Under the pieces are notes generated by a model. It did not search any database and was not told the origin of the DNA. It saw nothing but the letters and a program-made list of their open reading frames with translations. 26,733 nucleotides of DNA from positions 1-26,733 of IMG/VR virus record IMGVR_UViG_3300004151_000038; one strand, written 5' to 3'. Made by a program: the position numbers and the translations under genes. Below, piece by piece: positions 1 to 5,509 of this stretch (position 1 is the first letter of the stretch; the number at the start of each line of letters is the position of its first letter). Source of the DNA: a virus.

Positions 1-59
1 TTGGATAGAATGGCAGATTCCGGTTCTGTTGGTTGGGGGTTCGAGTCCCTTCGGAGTCA
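1..59 (+). tRNA. tRNA-Arg (anticodon CCG), 5' end cut by window edge
   Basis: The 3' three quarters of a tRNA can be folded by eye. The anticodon stem is GCAGA (13-17) with TCTGT (25-29) around loop TTCCGGT, placing anticodon CCG at 20-22, which reads Arg CGG codons. The T stem is GGGGG (35-39) with CCCTT (47-51) around loop TTCGAGT. The 3' acceptor strand is CGGAGTC (52-58) followed by discriminator A59. CCA is not encoded. The acceptor 5' strand and most of the D stem lie outside the window. tRNA 3' ends are common integration targets, and phage-type genes begin just downstream. Confidence 0.9.
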
Positions 60-73
60 CAACCCCATTACAC

Positions 74-106
74 AAACCCCTAAGACACAGTGAGTTATAG
101 GGGTTT
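74..106 (+). terminator. Terminator of the tRNA-Arg transcript
   Basis: AAACCCCTA (74-82) pairs with TAGGGGTTT (98-106) and is followed by more T residues (TTCTTTT). This is a rho-independent type hairpin 15 bases after the tRNA. Confidence 0.7.
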
Positions 107-115
107 TTCTTTTGA

Positions 116-136
116 TAGGGTACAAAATAGGGTACA
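116..136 (+). repeat. Direct repeat TAGGGTACA x2 next to the tRNA (possible attL arm sites)
   Basis: TAGGGTACA occurs at 116-124 and again at 128-136, a 12-base period, just after the tRNA terminator. Short direct repeats beside a tRNA 3' end are where tyrosine integrases place arm-type sites, so this may be part of attL. No second copy of the tRNA 3' end, and no integrase, was seen in the window, so the role is only inferred. No gene was found between 137 and 294. Confidence 0.3.
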
Positions 137-294
137 CTTTTTTTGTAACAGAATAGGAATAAAAGTAAAACATTCTTTACATTTATTATTGTTTTCCCCT
201 TTATTGGTGGGGGTTTCAGCTGCAAACATAATTATTTTATTTTACTTTCAATAACTTTTGAAACCTTTTGGAAAGTCTTTTAAGTATAGGCAAT

Positions 295-322
295 AAAAAA
301 AGGGGACAATTAAGCCCCCCTT
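295..322 (-). terminator. Terminator closing the left minus-strand cluster
   Basis: Read on the minus strand, AAGGGG (322-317) pairs with CCCCTT (305-300), followed by a run of T (through 295). It lies five bases past the stop codon of the 149-aa gene. Confidence 0.75.
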
Positions 323-327
323 CTTAT

Positions 328-777
328 TTATATGTTTCCTATTTGCCTTAAAGTATTTACCTCAAATGGGTCTGTTATGTAAATAATAAAGCTGAAATAT
401 TTTTGTGTTGAGTCGTCAAAGAATTCTGGGGAACAATGAAACCCAATTCTATAAATCAGTTTATTGTATGTGTCTTCCAATATTTGAATTAATTCCCACT
501 CACATAAAACAGCAACTATTTTTTTATGTACTTCAGACCCTGCTTTAGCTGAAATAACAGCAGTATCATTGTCTAATAGTAAGTTTAAGTTTTCATTGTT
601 AGGGTCAACCCATTTCAAATACTGCTTAGAAAGTTCAATTTCAATTGCAGAATTTTTAAGTTTATCTGCAACAGTATTTAAATGACTTCTAATGTCTTCT
701 AATTCAGCAATGAATGAATTATACTGTCTGTATGCTTCTGGGTCAGCATCATTTTTTAATACTTTAATGTACTTCAT
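328..777 (-). CDS. Hypothetical protein (149 aa), last gene of the left minus cluster
   Basis: I do not recognise this protein. It begins MKYIKVLKNDADPEAYRQYN and has a helical, charged N-terminal half (residues about 15-55) that could form a coiled coil, followed by a mixed alpha/beta C-terminal half. There is no signal peptide, membrane segment or cysteine motif. The 47-base gap upstream holds TATGTTTG on the minus strand about 30 bases before the start, which fits the Bacteroidota -7 element TAnnTTTG. It may therefore be expressed from a host-type promoter rather than the phage-type motif seen elsewhere. A strong terminator follows. It lies nearest the tRNA, a position often held by accessory or lysogeny genes, but no function can be read from the sequence. 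Confidence 0.7.
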   Translation of the reverse strand: MKYIKVLKNDADPEAYRQYNSFIAELEDIRSHLNTVADKLKNSAIEIELSKQYLKWVDPNNENLNLLLDNDTAVISAKAGSEVHKKIVAVLCEWELIQILEDTYNKLIYRIGFHCSPEFFDDSTQKYFSFIIYITDPFEVNTLRQIGNI

Positions 778-825
778 ATCTGTTTGGTTTTAAAAATTTA
801 TACAAACATAGTAAAATATTTCCAA

Positions 826-1122
826 TTAATACGTTTTCTTTTGCATGTAGTTGTTTAATTCTTGCAGGCTTATTTTTGTTCCATTTACTTTAACTGCTTG
901 CAATTCCCCATCATGTAGCAACCTTTCAATTGTTCGGGTGTGTACTTTTAAATATTCTGCTGCTTCTTTTACTGTCATTAGGGGACTGTATTCTACAGCT
1001 TTTATTTCTGGCAGCTTTTGGGGCTGCTGCTGAAACTGGGGGTGCTGTTGCATATAGCTTTCAAAGCATTCTTTTACAATACGCTTTAATTCTTCTTCAC
1101 TGGTTACTATTATATTTCCCAT
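826..1122 (-). CDS. Excisionase-like helix-turn-helix DNA-binding protein (98 aa)
   Basis: The C-terminal half (residues about 47-95) is an excisionase/MerR-type winged HTH (HTH_17 family). The segment MTVKEAAEYLKVHTRTIERL gives the helix-turn-helix and LQAVKVNGTKISLQELNNY the wing and following strand. The N-terminus is acidic and helical, with a Gln/Pro linker (QQHPQFQQQPQ). Proteins of this shape act as recombination directionality factors or as small transcription regulators. Its location a few hundred bases from the tRNA fits an excisionase of an integrated element, although the partner integrase is not in the window. A regulatory role cannot be excluded. Start: ATG at 1122. Confidence 0.85.
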   Translation of the reverse strand: MGNIIVTSEEELKRIVKECFESYMQQHPQFQQQPQKLPEIKAVEYSPLMTVKEAAEYLKVHTRTIERLLHDGELQAVKVNGTKISLQELNNYMQKKTY

Positions 1123-1148
1123 ATAAACTATTATTTATTAATTGATGT

Positions 1149-1188
1149 GTCCCCAGCAGCTTCAACAGTTGCTGCTGTTGCTGGGGAC
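1149..1188 (-). other. Strong stem-loop between the 79-aa and 98-aa genes
   Basis: GTCCCCAGCA (1149-1158) is a perfect inverted repeat of TGCTGGGGAC (1179-1188), with a CAG/CTG-rich 20-base loop. It sits directly after the stop of the 79-aa gene on the minus strand. It lacks a T tract on that strand, so it could be a weak terminator, an mRNA-stabilising 3' structure or a leader element of the HTH gene. Confidence 0.55.
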
Positions 1189-1195
1189 TTTGTAA

Positions 1196-1435
1196 TTATT
1201 CACCATGCATTATTTCATTCTCTAATTTTTCATTCAGCATTCTTAAAATAACAGCCTTTGTTATTCTTTTGTCCTGTGGGGGTTGTAATTGAAGCTTTGC
1301 ACAACTATCAAACCCCCACTGCATTGTATTGCCGTTGTCATAAAAGTTTAAGTTACCTGCTTTGTTTTTAAAAGCGCCTGCTTCAGTTTCTTTTACAAGC
1401 TTCATTGCATTTTTAATCATTGTTTTCATATTCAT
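1196..1435 (-). CDS. Small hypothetical protein (79 aa)
   Basis: This is an unrecognised small protein, basic at its N-terminus (MNMKTMIKNAMKLVKETEAG) with a helical C-terminus ending RMLNEKLENEIMHGE. The middle, NLNFYDNGNTMQWGFDSCAK, looks like a small beta element. Start is ATG at 1435, with a second in-frame ATG two codons later. The motif TATTTATAGGAAA lies 17 bases upstream and matches the promoter-like motif before the nuclease gene at 5510. A strong hairpin follows the stop codon. It is probably a small phage regulatory or accessory protein, but nothing specific supports a function. Confidence 0.65.
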   Translation of the reverse strand: MNMKTMIKNAMKLVKETEAGAFKNKAGNLNFYDNGNTMQWGFDSCAKLQLQPPQDKRITKAVILRMLNEKLENEIMHGE

Positions 1436-1805
1436 TTATTTTAAGTGTTTCCTATAAATAGTCAAAAAAAATATTCCCACATACAAAATATATAATTTTT
1501 TCTGACATTTCCAAACTTTCAACCAACTTTATTTTTGTTCAACCACACCAAACCCCCACCAATACAAGCTAATGTAAAGGTTATACTTCTACTTTCGTTT
1601 CTGTTTCTGGGTTTGGGTGCTATGCTATGGCTATAACCCCCATCGTTTCTATTTCTTTGTACGAAATAATTTATAAAAAGTTACAATTGAAGTTACTTTT
1701 GTTTCTGTTGCTTCAACTTATATAGTTCTTCTTTCCAGTACTGGGGGCGGTTGAAGGCTATAACAAACAGTACATTGAAGAAGAGTTTAACTATTTTTCA
1801 TTTTT
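1436..1805. other. 370-bp non-coding gap
   Basis: No convincing gene was found here. It holds the promoter-like motif at 1448-1460 (minus). TATTTTTG near 1530 on the plus strand fits the host -7 consensus TAnnTTTG, but no plus-strand gene follows. A short inverted repeat, ATTTC-tttgtac-GAAAT, lies near 1650. The minus strand is open for about 33 codons (roughly 1794-1693) but has no usable start. The stretch may be a degraded gene or the 3' region of the lysis transcript. Confidence 0.5.
1448..1460 (-). promoter_or_regulatory. Promoter-like motif TATTTATAGGAAA
   Basis: The minus-strand sequence ACTATTTATAGGAAAC nearly matches ACTATTTATAAGAAA before the genes at 5510 and 6883. The TATTTATA core ends 17 bases before the ATG of the 79-aa gene. 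Confidence 0.5.
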
Positions 1806-2186
1806 TCAGGGCTTTGCTTGTTTTTCTTCTAAGTCTTTAAGCTTTGCATTTAATACTCTTTTTTCTGCTTCTAATATATAATTCTTTATTTTTAATTTTT
1901 CAATCTTTGCTTGTTCTTCTTCTAACTCTTTAACCTTTGCTTTTAACTCTTTAATCTTTGTATCAAATTCTTGAATTTTATTTGATGAGCGGTTAGCGAC
2001 CTTAAAAAAGAATATGCTAAATAACAGAATATAGATAGGCATTGCTACTAAATATATAGCATTGTCTTCTTCATGCAACATAGTTTCCGCAAAAATAAAC
2101 AAACCAAAACAAGCAATATAGAATAGTACAACACTGTCACCTGATATAACAAGGCCGTCAAAGAATTTATTAATTTTATCCTTCAT
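1806..2186 (-). CDS. Two-helix membrane protein with C-terminal coiled coil (126 aa), lysis cluster
   Basis: Two hydrophobic segments are visible at about residues 18-36 and 43-62, with a short acidic loop (HEEDN) between them. A strongly charged heptad-rich helix follows from about 70 to the end, rich in K, E and L (for example ELKAKVKELEEEQAKIEKLK). This is an inner-membrane hairpin carrying a soluble coiled coil. It is the fourth gene of the sigma-endolysin-spanin unit, 18 bases after the spanin-like gene. By position and topology it could be a second holin, an antiholin or a lysis regulator. Family membership is not recognised, and an unrelated envelope role is possible. No terminator was found just after it. 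Confidence 0.7.
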   Translation of the reverse strand: MKDKINKFFDGLVISGDSVVLFYIACFGLFIFAETMLHEEDNAIYLVAMPIYILLFSIFFFKVANRSSNKIQEFDTKIKELKAKVKELEEEQAKIEKLKIKNYILEAEKRVLNAKLKDLEEKQAKP

Positions 2187-2204
2187 GTTTTTTCCCCAAA
2201 TATA

Positions 2205-2618
2205 TTACTTTTTCAAACAATACAACAGTACAGCAAACAGCAGTATAACCCCCCCCAACAACACATATATTTTATAACTGGGTTTATATTCAACCTTTAC
2301 AACTGGTACTTCAACTTTTACTTCTTTATATATGGTGTCCTGTTTCAATTGCACCCCCAAACTGTCAGAACCAACTGAAAACAGCTTTACAACTGTATTT
2401 TCTTTTGTTATGGTCACTGTATCTTTCAAAAATTGGGTTGCTATAACAGTGTCATGTGTATAACCTACTATTGTATCAGTCACAGTTACAGTGTCTTTTG
2501 CTTTAATTAGTTCTGGGTGCATTGTTATAAGCCTGTTTAAACGTTTCTGGGGTGTCCTACAGCCCCCAATAATAGCTACAGCAATAACTAACACCCATAT
2601 TTTCAGTATATTTTTCAT
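2205..2618 (-). CDS. Candidate unimolecular spanin (u-spanin): lipoprotein with C-terminal membrane anchor (137 aa)
   Basis: The N-terminus is a lipoprotein signal peptide: MKN, hydrophobic residues 5-17, then lipobox IGGC with Cys20 as the predicted acylated residue. The C-terminus is a single transmembrane helix (about 115-135) ending LYCLKK. Between them is a roughly 90-residue periplasmic stretch rich in Thr, Val and Asp (VTVTDTIVGYTHDTVI, VKVEVPVVKVEYKP) that looks beta-like. An outer-membrane lipid anchor plus an inner-membrane anchor in one chain is the T1 gp11 (u-spanin) topology. Such proteins fuse the two membranes in the last step of lysis. It lies 6 bases after the endolysin gene, the expected neighbour. 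The residue after Cys is Arg, which does not look like an inner-membrane retention signal. Confidence 0.7.
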   Translation of the reverse strand: MKNILKIWVLVIAVAIIGGCRTPQKRLNRLITMHPELIKAKDTVTVTDTIVGYTHDTVIATQFLKDTVTITKENTVVKLFSVGSDSLGVQLKQDTIYKEVKVEVPVVKVEYKPSYKIYVLLGGVILLFAVLLYCLKK

Positions 2619-2624
2619 AGTCTA

Positions 2625-3203
2625 TTACATTTTACTAATGTCTGTAAGCAGCTTTATAAGGCTATTACACAGCTTTTCTTTAATAAGTGGGTCTTCTATT
2701 AACTGAAGGTCTTGCTTATTGTCCTGAAAGCCCCATTCAAGTAAACATGATGGGTGCAGGGACATTAATACTGTAAAGTTTTCTTCATAGTCTGGGTCTT
2801 TGTCACTGTAGAAGTCTTTGCGCCATTGCATTTCAGGCACATCTTTTACCAGACCTTCATAAATATAGGTTGCAAAAGTGTCTGAAAGCGTTTGACCTTT
2901 ACAAGTCCAGATGCTTGCATTACGGGCGTTTGCCCATTCCCCACATTTTGCAGCGTTGTTGTGAAGACTGAAGACAAAAGCGGGGGCTTTTATTGCATTC
3001 ATTATACTTTTGCGCTGCAACAGCCCAATTTCAAAATTGGTTGTAACTGTTTCAACCACACAAACCCCATTATTTAGCAAGCCTTCTTTTACTTTTGCTA
3101 AAATTTCTCTACTCCAAATATACTCTTTGTGTTTTCCGTCGGGGCTGGCTTTCCCAGCTACGTTTGCACCATGTGCAGCATCTAAAATTATTGTTCTACT
3201 CAT
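2625..3203 (-). CDS. Endolysin: N-acetylmuramoyl-L-alanine amidase, zinc Amidase_3 type (192 aa)
   Basis: The protein cleaves the bond between MurNAc and L-Ala in peptidoglycan. The Amidase_3 pattern is complete. ILDAAHG supplies zinc ligand His11, KEYIW supplies Glu27, FSLHNNA supplies His81, and LLEWGF supplies the catalytic Glu156. The domain fills the whole chain, so there is no separate wall-binding domain and no signal peptide; export would need a holin. Its ATG overlaps the last codons of the upstream sigma gene by 8 bases (3196-3203), so the two are probably translationally coupled. The u-spanin candidate follows. This start is favoured because residue 2 leads straight into the first beta strand. 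Confidence 0.92.
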   Translation of the reverse strand: MSRTIILDAAHGANVAGKASPDGKHKEYIWSREILAKVKEGLLNNGVCVVETVTTNFEIGLLQRKSIMNAIKAPAFVFSLHNNAAKCGEWANARNASIWTCKGQTLSDTFATYIYEGLVKDVPEMQWRKDFYSDKDPDYEENFTVLMSLHPSCLLEWGFQDNKQDLQLIEDPLIKEKLCNSLIKLLTDISKM

Positions 3204-3693
3204 TTATTTCTTTGTATTTCTGTTGTATTCTATGTATTATTGTCTTTATATTACCTTCAGAAAGCCCCATTAATTCAGCAATTGCAGCGTATTTAAGACC
3301 CTGCATTTTATATTCAATAATTTGTTGTTGCTGGGGTGTAAGTGTTTTGTAAAAGTCTGTTGCTGGGGTGTCTTCTTTTTCAAATGCAGCATTGTAACAG
3401 ACCCCAGCCCCAAATTCACCAACAATGTCTGATGCAATTTCTGGTCTATTACTTTGAACCTTATAACGTCTGTATATATCAGTAACAGCACTTTTTATAC
3501 AAGTTCCAATAAACGCTTCAGGTGTGTAACTATCTTTTTTGCTGAAGTTCTGCCACAACTTAATATAAGTCAGCTGTACAACTTCTTCAACCTTTTGTGT
3601 TGAATGGGTTGTAAAGAACTTATATACATAGCTGTTGCATAGCTTGTTTATAAAAGCTTTGTGCTGTGTTATATAAGCGTCAAATTCAGTCAC
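3196..3693 (-). CDS. Phage ECF-like sigma-70 family factor (165 aa)
   Basis: Region 2 covers about residues 8-80. VEEVVQLTYIKLWQNF is the core-binding helix, and FIGTCIKSAVTDIYRRYK the -10-recognition end. Region 4 covers about 115-162, with LTPQQQQIIEYKMQG then the HTH YAAIAELMGLSEGNIKTIIH. The linker is short, as in ECF factors, and there is no region 1 or 3. The start is GTG at 3693. Ten bases upstream lies AAATATTTATTAATA, the same motif found before the virion genes, so the gene may activate its own transcription. It heads the endolysin-spanin unit, which suggests it turns on lysis and/or virion genes late in infection. Its role is inferred from family and context. Confidence 0.88.
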   Translation of the reverse strand: MTEFDAYITQHKAFINKLCNSYVYKFFTTHSTQKVEEVVQLTYIKLWQNFSKKDSYTPEAFIGTCIKSAVTDIYRRYKVQSNRPEIASDIVGEFGAGVCYNAAFEKEDTPATDFYKTLTPQQQQIIEYKMQGLKYAAIAELMGLSEGNIKTIIHRIQQKYKEINE

Positions 3694-3698
3694 TATTT

Positions 3699-3713
3699 TT
3701 ATTAATAAATATT
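3699..3713 (-). promoter_or_regulatory. Promoter-like motif before the sigma/lysis unit
   Basis: The minus-strand sequence AAATATTTATTAATA ends close to the GTG start of the sigma gene. The TATTTATT core is at 3711-3704, 10 bases from the start. It matches the plus-strand motif set. Confidence 0.5.
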
Positions 3714-3745
3714 TGCAATGAAGTTTTGTTTAAGGGAGTGCAAAT

Positions 3746-3764
3746 AAGCCCCTTTGCGGGGCTT
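3746..3764 (-). terminator. Terminator after the polymerase-like gene
   Basis: AAGCCCC (3746-3752) and GGGGCTT (3758-3764) form a perfect 7-bp stem with a 5-base loop. It sits between the end of the 478-aa gene and the sigma promoter. The T tract on the minus strand is short (ATTTG), so termination may be partial. Confidence 0.6.
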
Positions 3765-3793
3765 TTGGCTTGTGATTGAAGAAAGTGTTGTTG

Positions 3794-5230
3794 TTACACC
3801 ATTGCCCCGTTAGAAACCTTGTATTCAAATAATTTGGGGTCTTTTAAAACGTAGTCTGGGAATTCATTTTTTATTGTTTCTTTTATTTTTTCTAATGAAT
3901 TTGAAGTTGCAATTATTCCCCTACCAATACAATAAGTAAACACCATTTCTTTTGTAATTTCAATTTTTGTTTCTTCTTCTTTGTATTCAAAGTTGTATTC
4001 ATTCCCATCTGTTGCAGTCTGGGTTGTTGCAAAGCTTTCAAATTTAAAATTGGGGACTGTTGTAAAATGGCTTTTAATAATGACTAAAGCCCTGTCTAAG
4101 TCTTCATTTTTAATTATCCAACTGTCATGTACAGTAACATTAAAAATGTCTTGTGCTGTCAAGTCGTTGCATATAACATCTAATACTTTGTGGCTTTCCA
4201 TTCTTTGAAGCATAATTGCAAATTGGTTATACCCATTTTTTGTTTTAAAAGCATTTACCCATTTATTAATAGCAGGGAATTCAGCAGCAAATACTTTCTT
4301 TTCCTTTAAATATGAAGAAGGCTTTGAAAATAGTACACACATCATTATTTTTTTAGCTTCTTTTCTGGTTAATTTTTCAGTTACAAAATTGTCATAGAAT
4401 AACCCCGATATAACCCAGCTATTAAACTTTTCAATTTCCTTTTTATCTGCTTCTTTTAATTCTTTTTCGCAAAATTCCCACACCTTAACTGCTTGTTTAT
4501 CAATGTCTATGGGGGTGTTTCTACTAACATTATGAGAGTAATATATAGAATTAATAATAAGAGACATAAAGAAAGGCTGTGAATTACTAATATCTATTTG
4601 GGTAAATTCCCCCTCATTACAGAATTTAATGTTGCTTTTTAAATTGGTTAAATTAGTGTCCAATCTAAAATTGGTTTTATTTCTTTTAAAATAAAGTCTG
4701 TTTTCTTTTATTTTGTCGATTAACTTATATTGTTGTATTCTTGCATTGATGTCTTCAAATTGTTGTACAATTGAAAAAGCTTTGTCTATGTCTATTCCCC
4801 TTACAAATTCAGTAAAGTAAGACTTCATTTTTTTAAACTGGTCTTTAGTTTCTTTCAGTCTGAATTTTTCTTTTTCAGAATTGAAGAAAGCAATTTTTTG
4901 TTTTAAAAAAGTAATGTTTTCAATTTCAATTTTTACAACGGGGGAATGTTTTTCTTCTCTTAATTTATAACCCCTTGTTTTTTCACCTTCAATGTAATTG
5001 TTATCTACATATATTATGTGACTGTTTACAAAGAATGAAATGTAACGTTTGTATTCATGTGTAATACCTTGTAATTTTCTGGCTGAAACACTTGTAAACC
5101 CGTTTTCATCTGTTGTAAAAGAAGTAAAATTTGAAAGAAGTTCTAATGCTATCTGTTTGTCTAAATAGTTCTGGCATTCAATTTTTTTCAAATGTTCTTC
5201 AGTTGTGTAATAATAAATTCCTTTTTTCAT
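3794..5230 (-). CDS. Single-subunit polymerase-like protein with Pol I/T7-type motifs A, B and C (478 aa)
   Basis: No standard label fits with certainty, but the C-terminal half shows the family A polymerase order. RLDTNLTNL (189-197) resembles the template-contact motif before the palm. FTQIDISNSQPFF (209-221) resembles motif A, with Asp213. R289-x3-K293-x3-M297-x3-F301 has the exact spacing of the O helix (motif B, R-x3-K-x3-F-x3-Y). FPAINKW follows, and VTVHDSWI (365-372, Asp369) resembles motif C; the HDS form is also that of T7 RNA polymerase. The first 170 residues are helical and charged, with no visible exonuclease. A replication or priming enzyme, or a template-directed RNA polymerase, are both possible. 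It is transcribed alone, away from the structured divergent region, and ends at a hairpin. Start: ATG at 5230, preceded by A/T-rich sequence. Confidence 0.7.
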   Translation of the reverse strand: MKKGIYYYTTEEHLKKIECQNYLDKQIALELLSNFTSFTTDENGFTSVSARKLQGITHEYKRYISFFVNSHIIYVDNNYIEGEKTRGYKLREEKHSPVVKIEIENITFLKQKIAFFNSEKEKFRLKETKDQFKKMKSYFTEFVRGIDIDKAFSIVQQFEDINARIQQYKLIDKIKENRLYFKRNKTNFRLDTNLTNLKSNIKFCNEGEFTQIDISNSQPFFMSLIINSIYYSHNVSRNTPIDIDKQAVKVWEFCEKELKEADKKEIEKFNSWVISGLFYDNFVTEKLTRKEAKKIMMCVLFSKPSSYLKEKKVFAAEFPAINKWVNAFKTKNGYNQFAIMLQRMESHKVLDVICNDLTAQDIFNVTVHDSWIIKNEDLDRALVIIKSHFTTVPNFKFESFATTQTATDGNEYNFEYKEEETKIEITKEMVFTYCIGRGIIATSNSLEKIKETIKNEFPDYVLKDPKLFEYKVSNGAMV

Positions 5231-5260
5231 AGCTCTATATTAAATTTTAGCTCTAATAAA

Positions 5261-5324
5261 GTGTGGGGAAAAGGGAGCTAAGAACCTTTTTCAACGGGCA
5301 ATTACCCCCGTCTATTCCCCACAC
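5261..5324 (-). ncRNA. Compact three-way-junction element upstream of the polymerase-like gene
   Basis: Three nested perfect stems fit in 64 bases. The outer stem is GTGTGGGG (5261-5268) with CCCCACAC (5317-5324). The second is AAAAGG (5269-5274) with CCTTTT (5285-5290). The third is ACGGG (5294-5298) with CCCGT (5307-5311). Loops are 10 and 8 bases and junction linkers are 0, 3 and 5. It ends 30 bases before the 478-aa gene, so on the minus strand it would be a structured 5' leader (riboswitch-like, or autoregulatory by the encoded protein). As DNA it could equally be an origin or cruciform. It is unusually GC-rich for the region. No known RNA family was recognised. Confidence 0.5.
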
Positions 5325-5352
5325 ATAAATAAATAGTAAAATAATTTTTTTG

Positions 5353-5396
5353 TTTCAAGAGTTTTTGAAATTATTTTTTGCGTTTTTCGCAAAACG
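5353..5396. promoter_or_regulatory. Two short inverted repeats in the divergent region
   Basis: TTTCAA (5353-5358) pairs with TTGAAA (5365-5370) over a 6-base spacer. CGTTTT (5381-5386) pairs with AAAACG (5391-5396) over TCGC. Both lie in the A/T-rich divergent control region and could be operators or part of an origin. Confidence 0.4.
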
Positions 5397-5421
5397 TCCT
5401 AAAATTCAAAAATTTAGGACG
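5395..5421. promoter_or_regulatory. Inverted repeat CGTCCTAAA-n9-TTTAGGACG (operator candidate)
   Basis: Perfect 9-bp arms at 5395-5403 and 5413-5421 are separated by nine bases, so the centres are about 18 bases apart. This is a typical dimer-binding operator layout. It lies about 90 bases before the nuclease start in the divergent region. Confidence 0.5.
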
Positions 5422-5430
5422 ATTTATTTT

Positions 5431-5446
5431 GTTAAATATATTTAAC
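5431..5446. promoter_or_regulatory. Perfect 16-bp palindrome GTTAAATATATTTAAC
   Basis: The sequence equals its own reverse complement with no spacer. It lies ten bases after the 5395-5421 inverted repeat, between the divergent transcription units. It is a repressor or initiator site candidate. Confidence 0.5.
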
Positions 5447-5489
5447 ATTATTTTTTTCCTAATAAACTGTCGTTTTTATTTTTTCAAAC

Positions 5490-5502
5490 TATTTATAAGA
5501 AA
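5490..5502 (+). promoter_or_regulatory. Promoter-like motif TATTTATAAGAAA
   Basis: ACTATTTATAAGAAA lies just upstream of the nuclease gene; the core ends 12 bases before the ATG at 5510. The same 15 bases recur before the gene at 6883. Confidence 0.5.
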
Positions 5503-5509
5503 ATGAGTG

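Noticed and set aside
1-177. Minus-strand open frame running through the tRNA and its terminator
   Set aside because: It is antisense to a tRNA and has no good start or family features. Such frames are frequent spurious annotations; a segment reading KKSVPYFVPYQKKNP was considered as an integrase remnant but is too short to support.
1693-1794. A 33-codon minus frame with a hydrophobic start and basic end (VLFVIAFNRPQYWKEELYK)
   Set aside because: There is no ATG, GTG or TTG start, and a TGA lies just upstream in the same frame, so it cannot be a frameshift extension of the 126-aa gene either.
5231-5506. CI/Cro-type immunity region
   Set aside because: The operators look plausible but no repressor-type gene flanks them; the neighbours are a polymerase-like protein and a nuclease.
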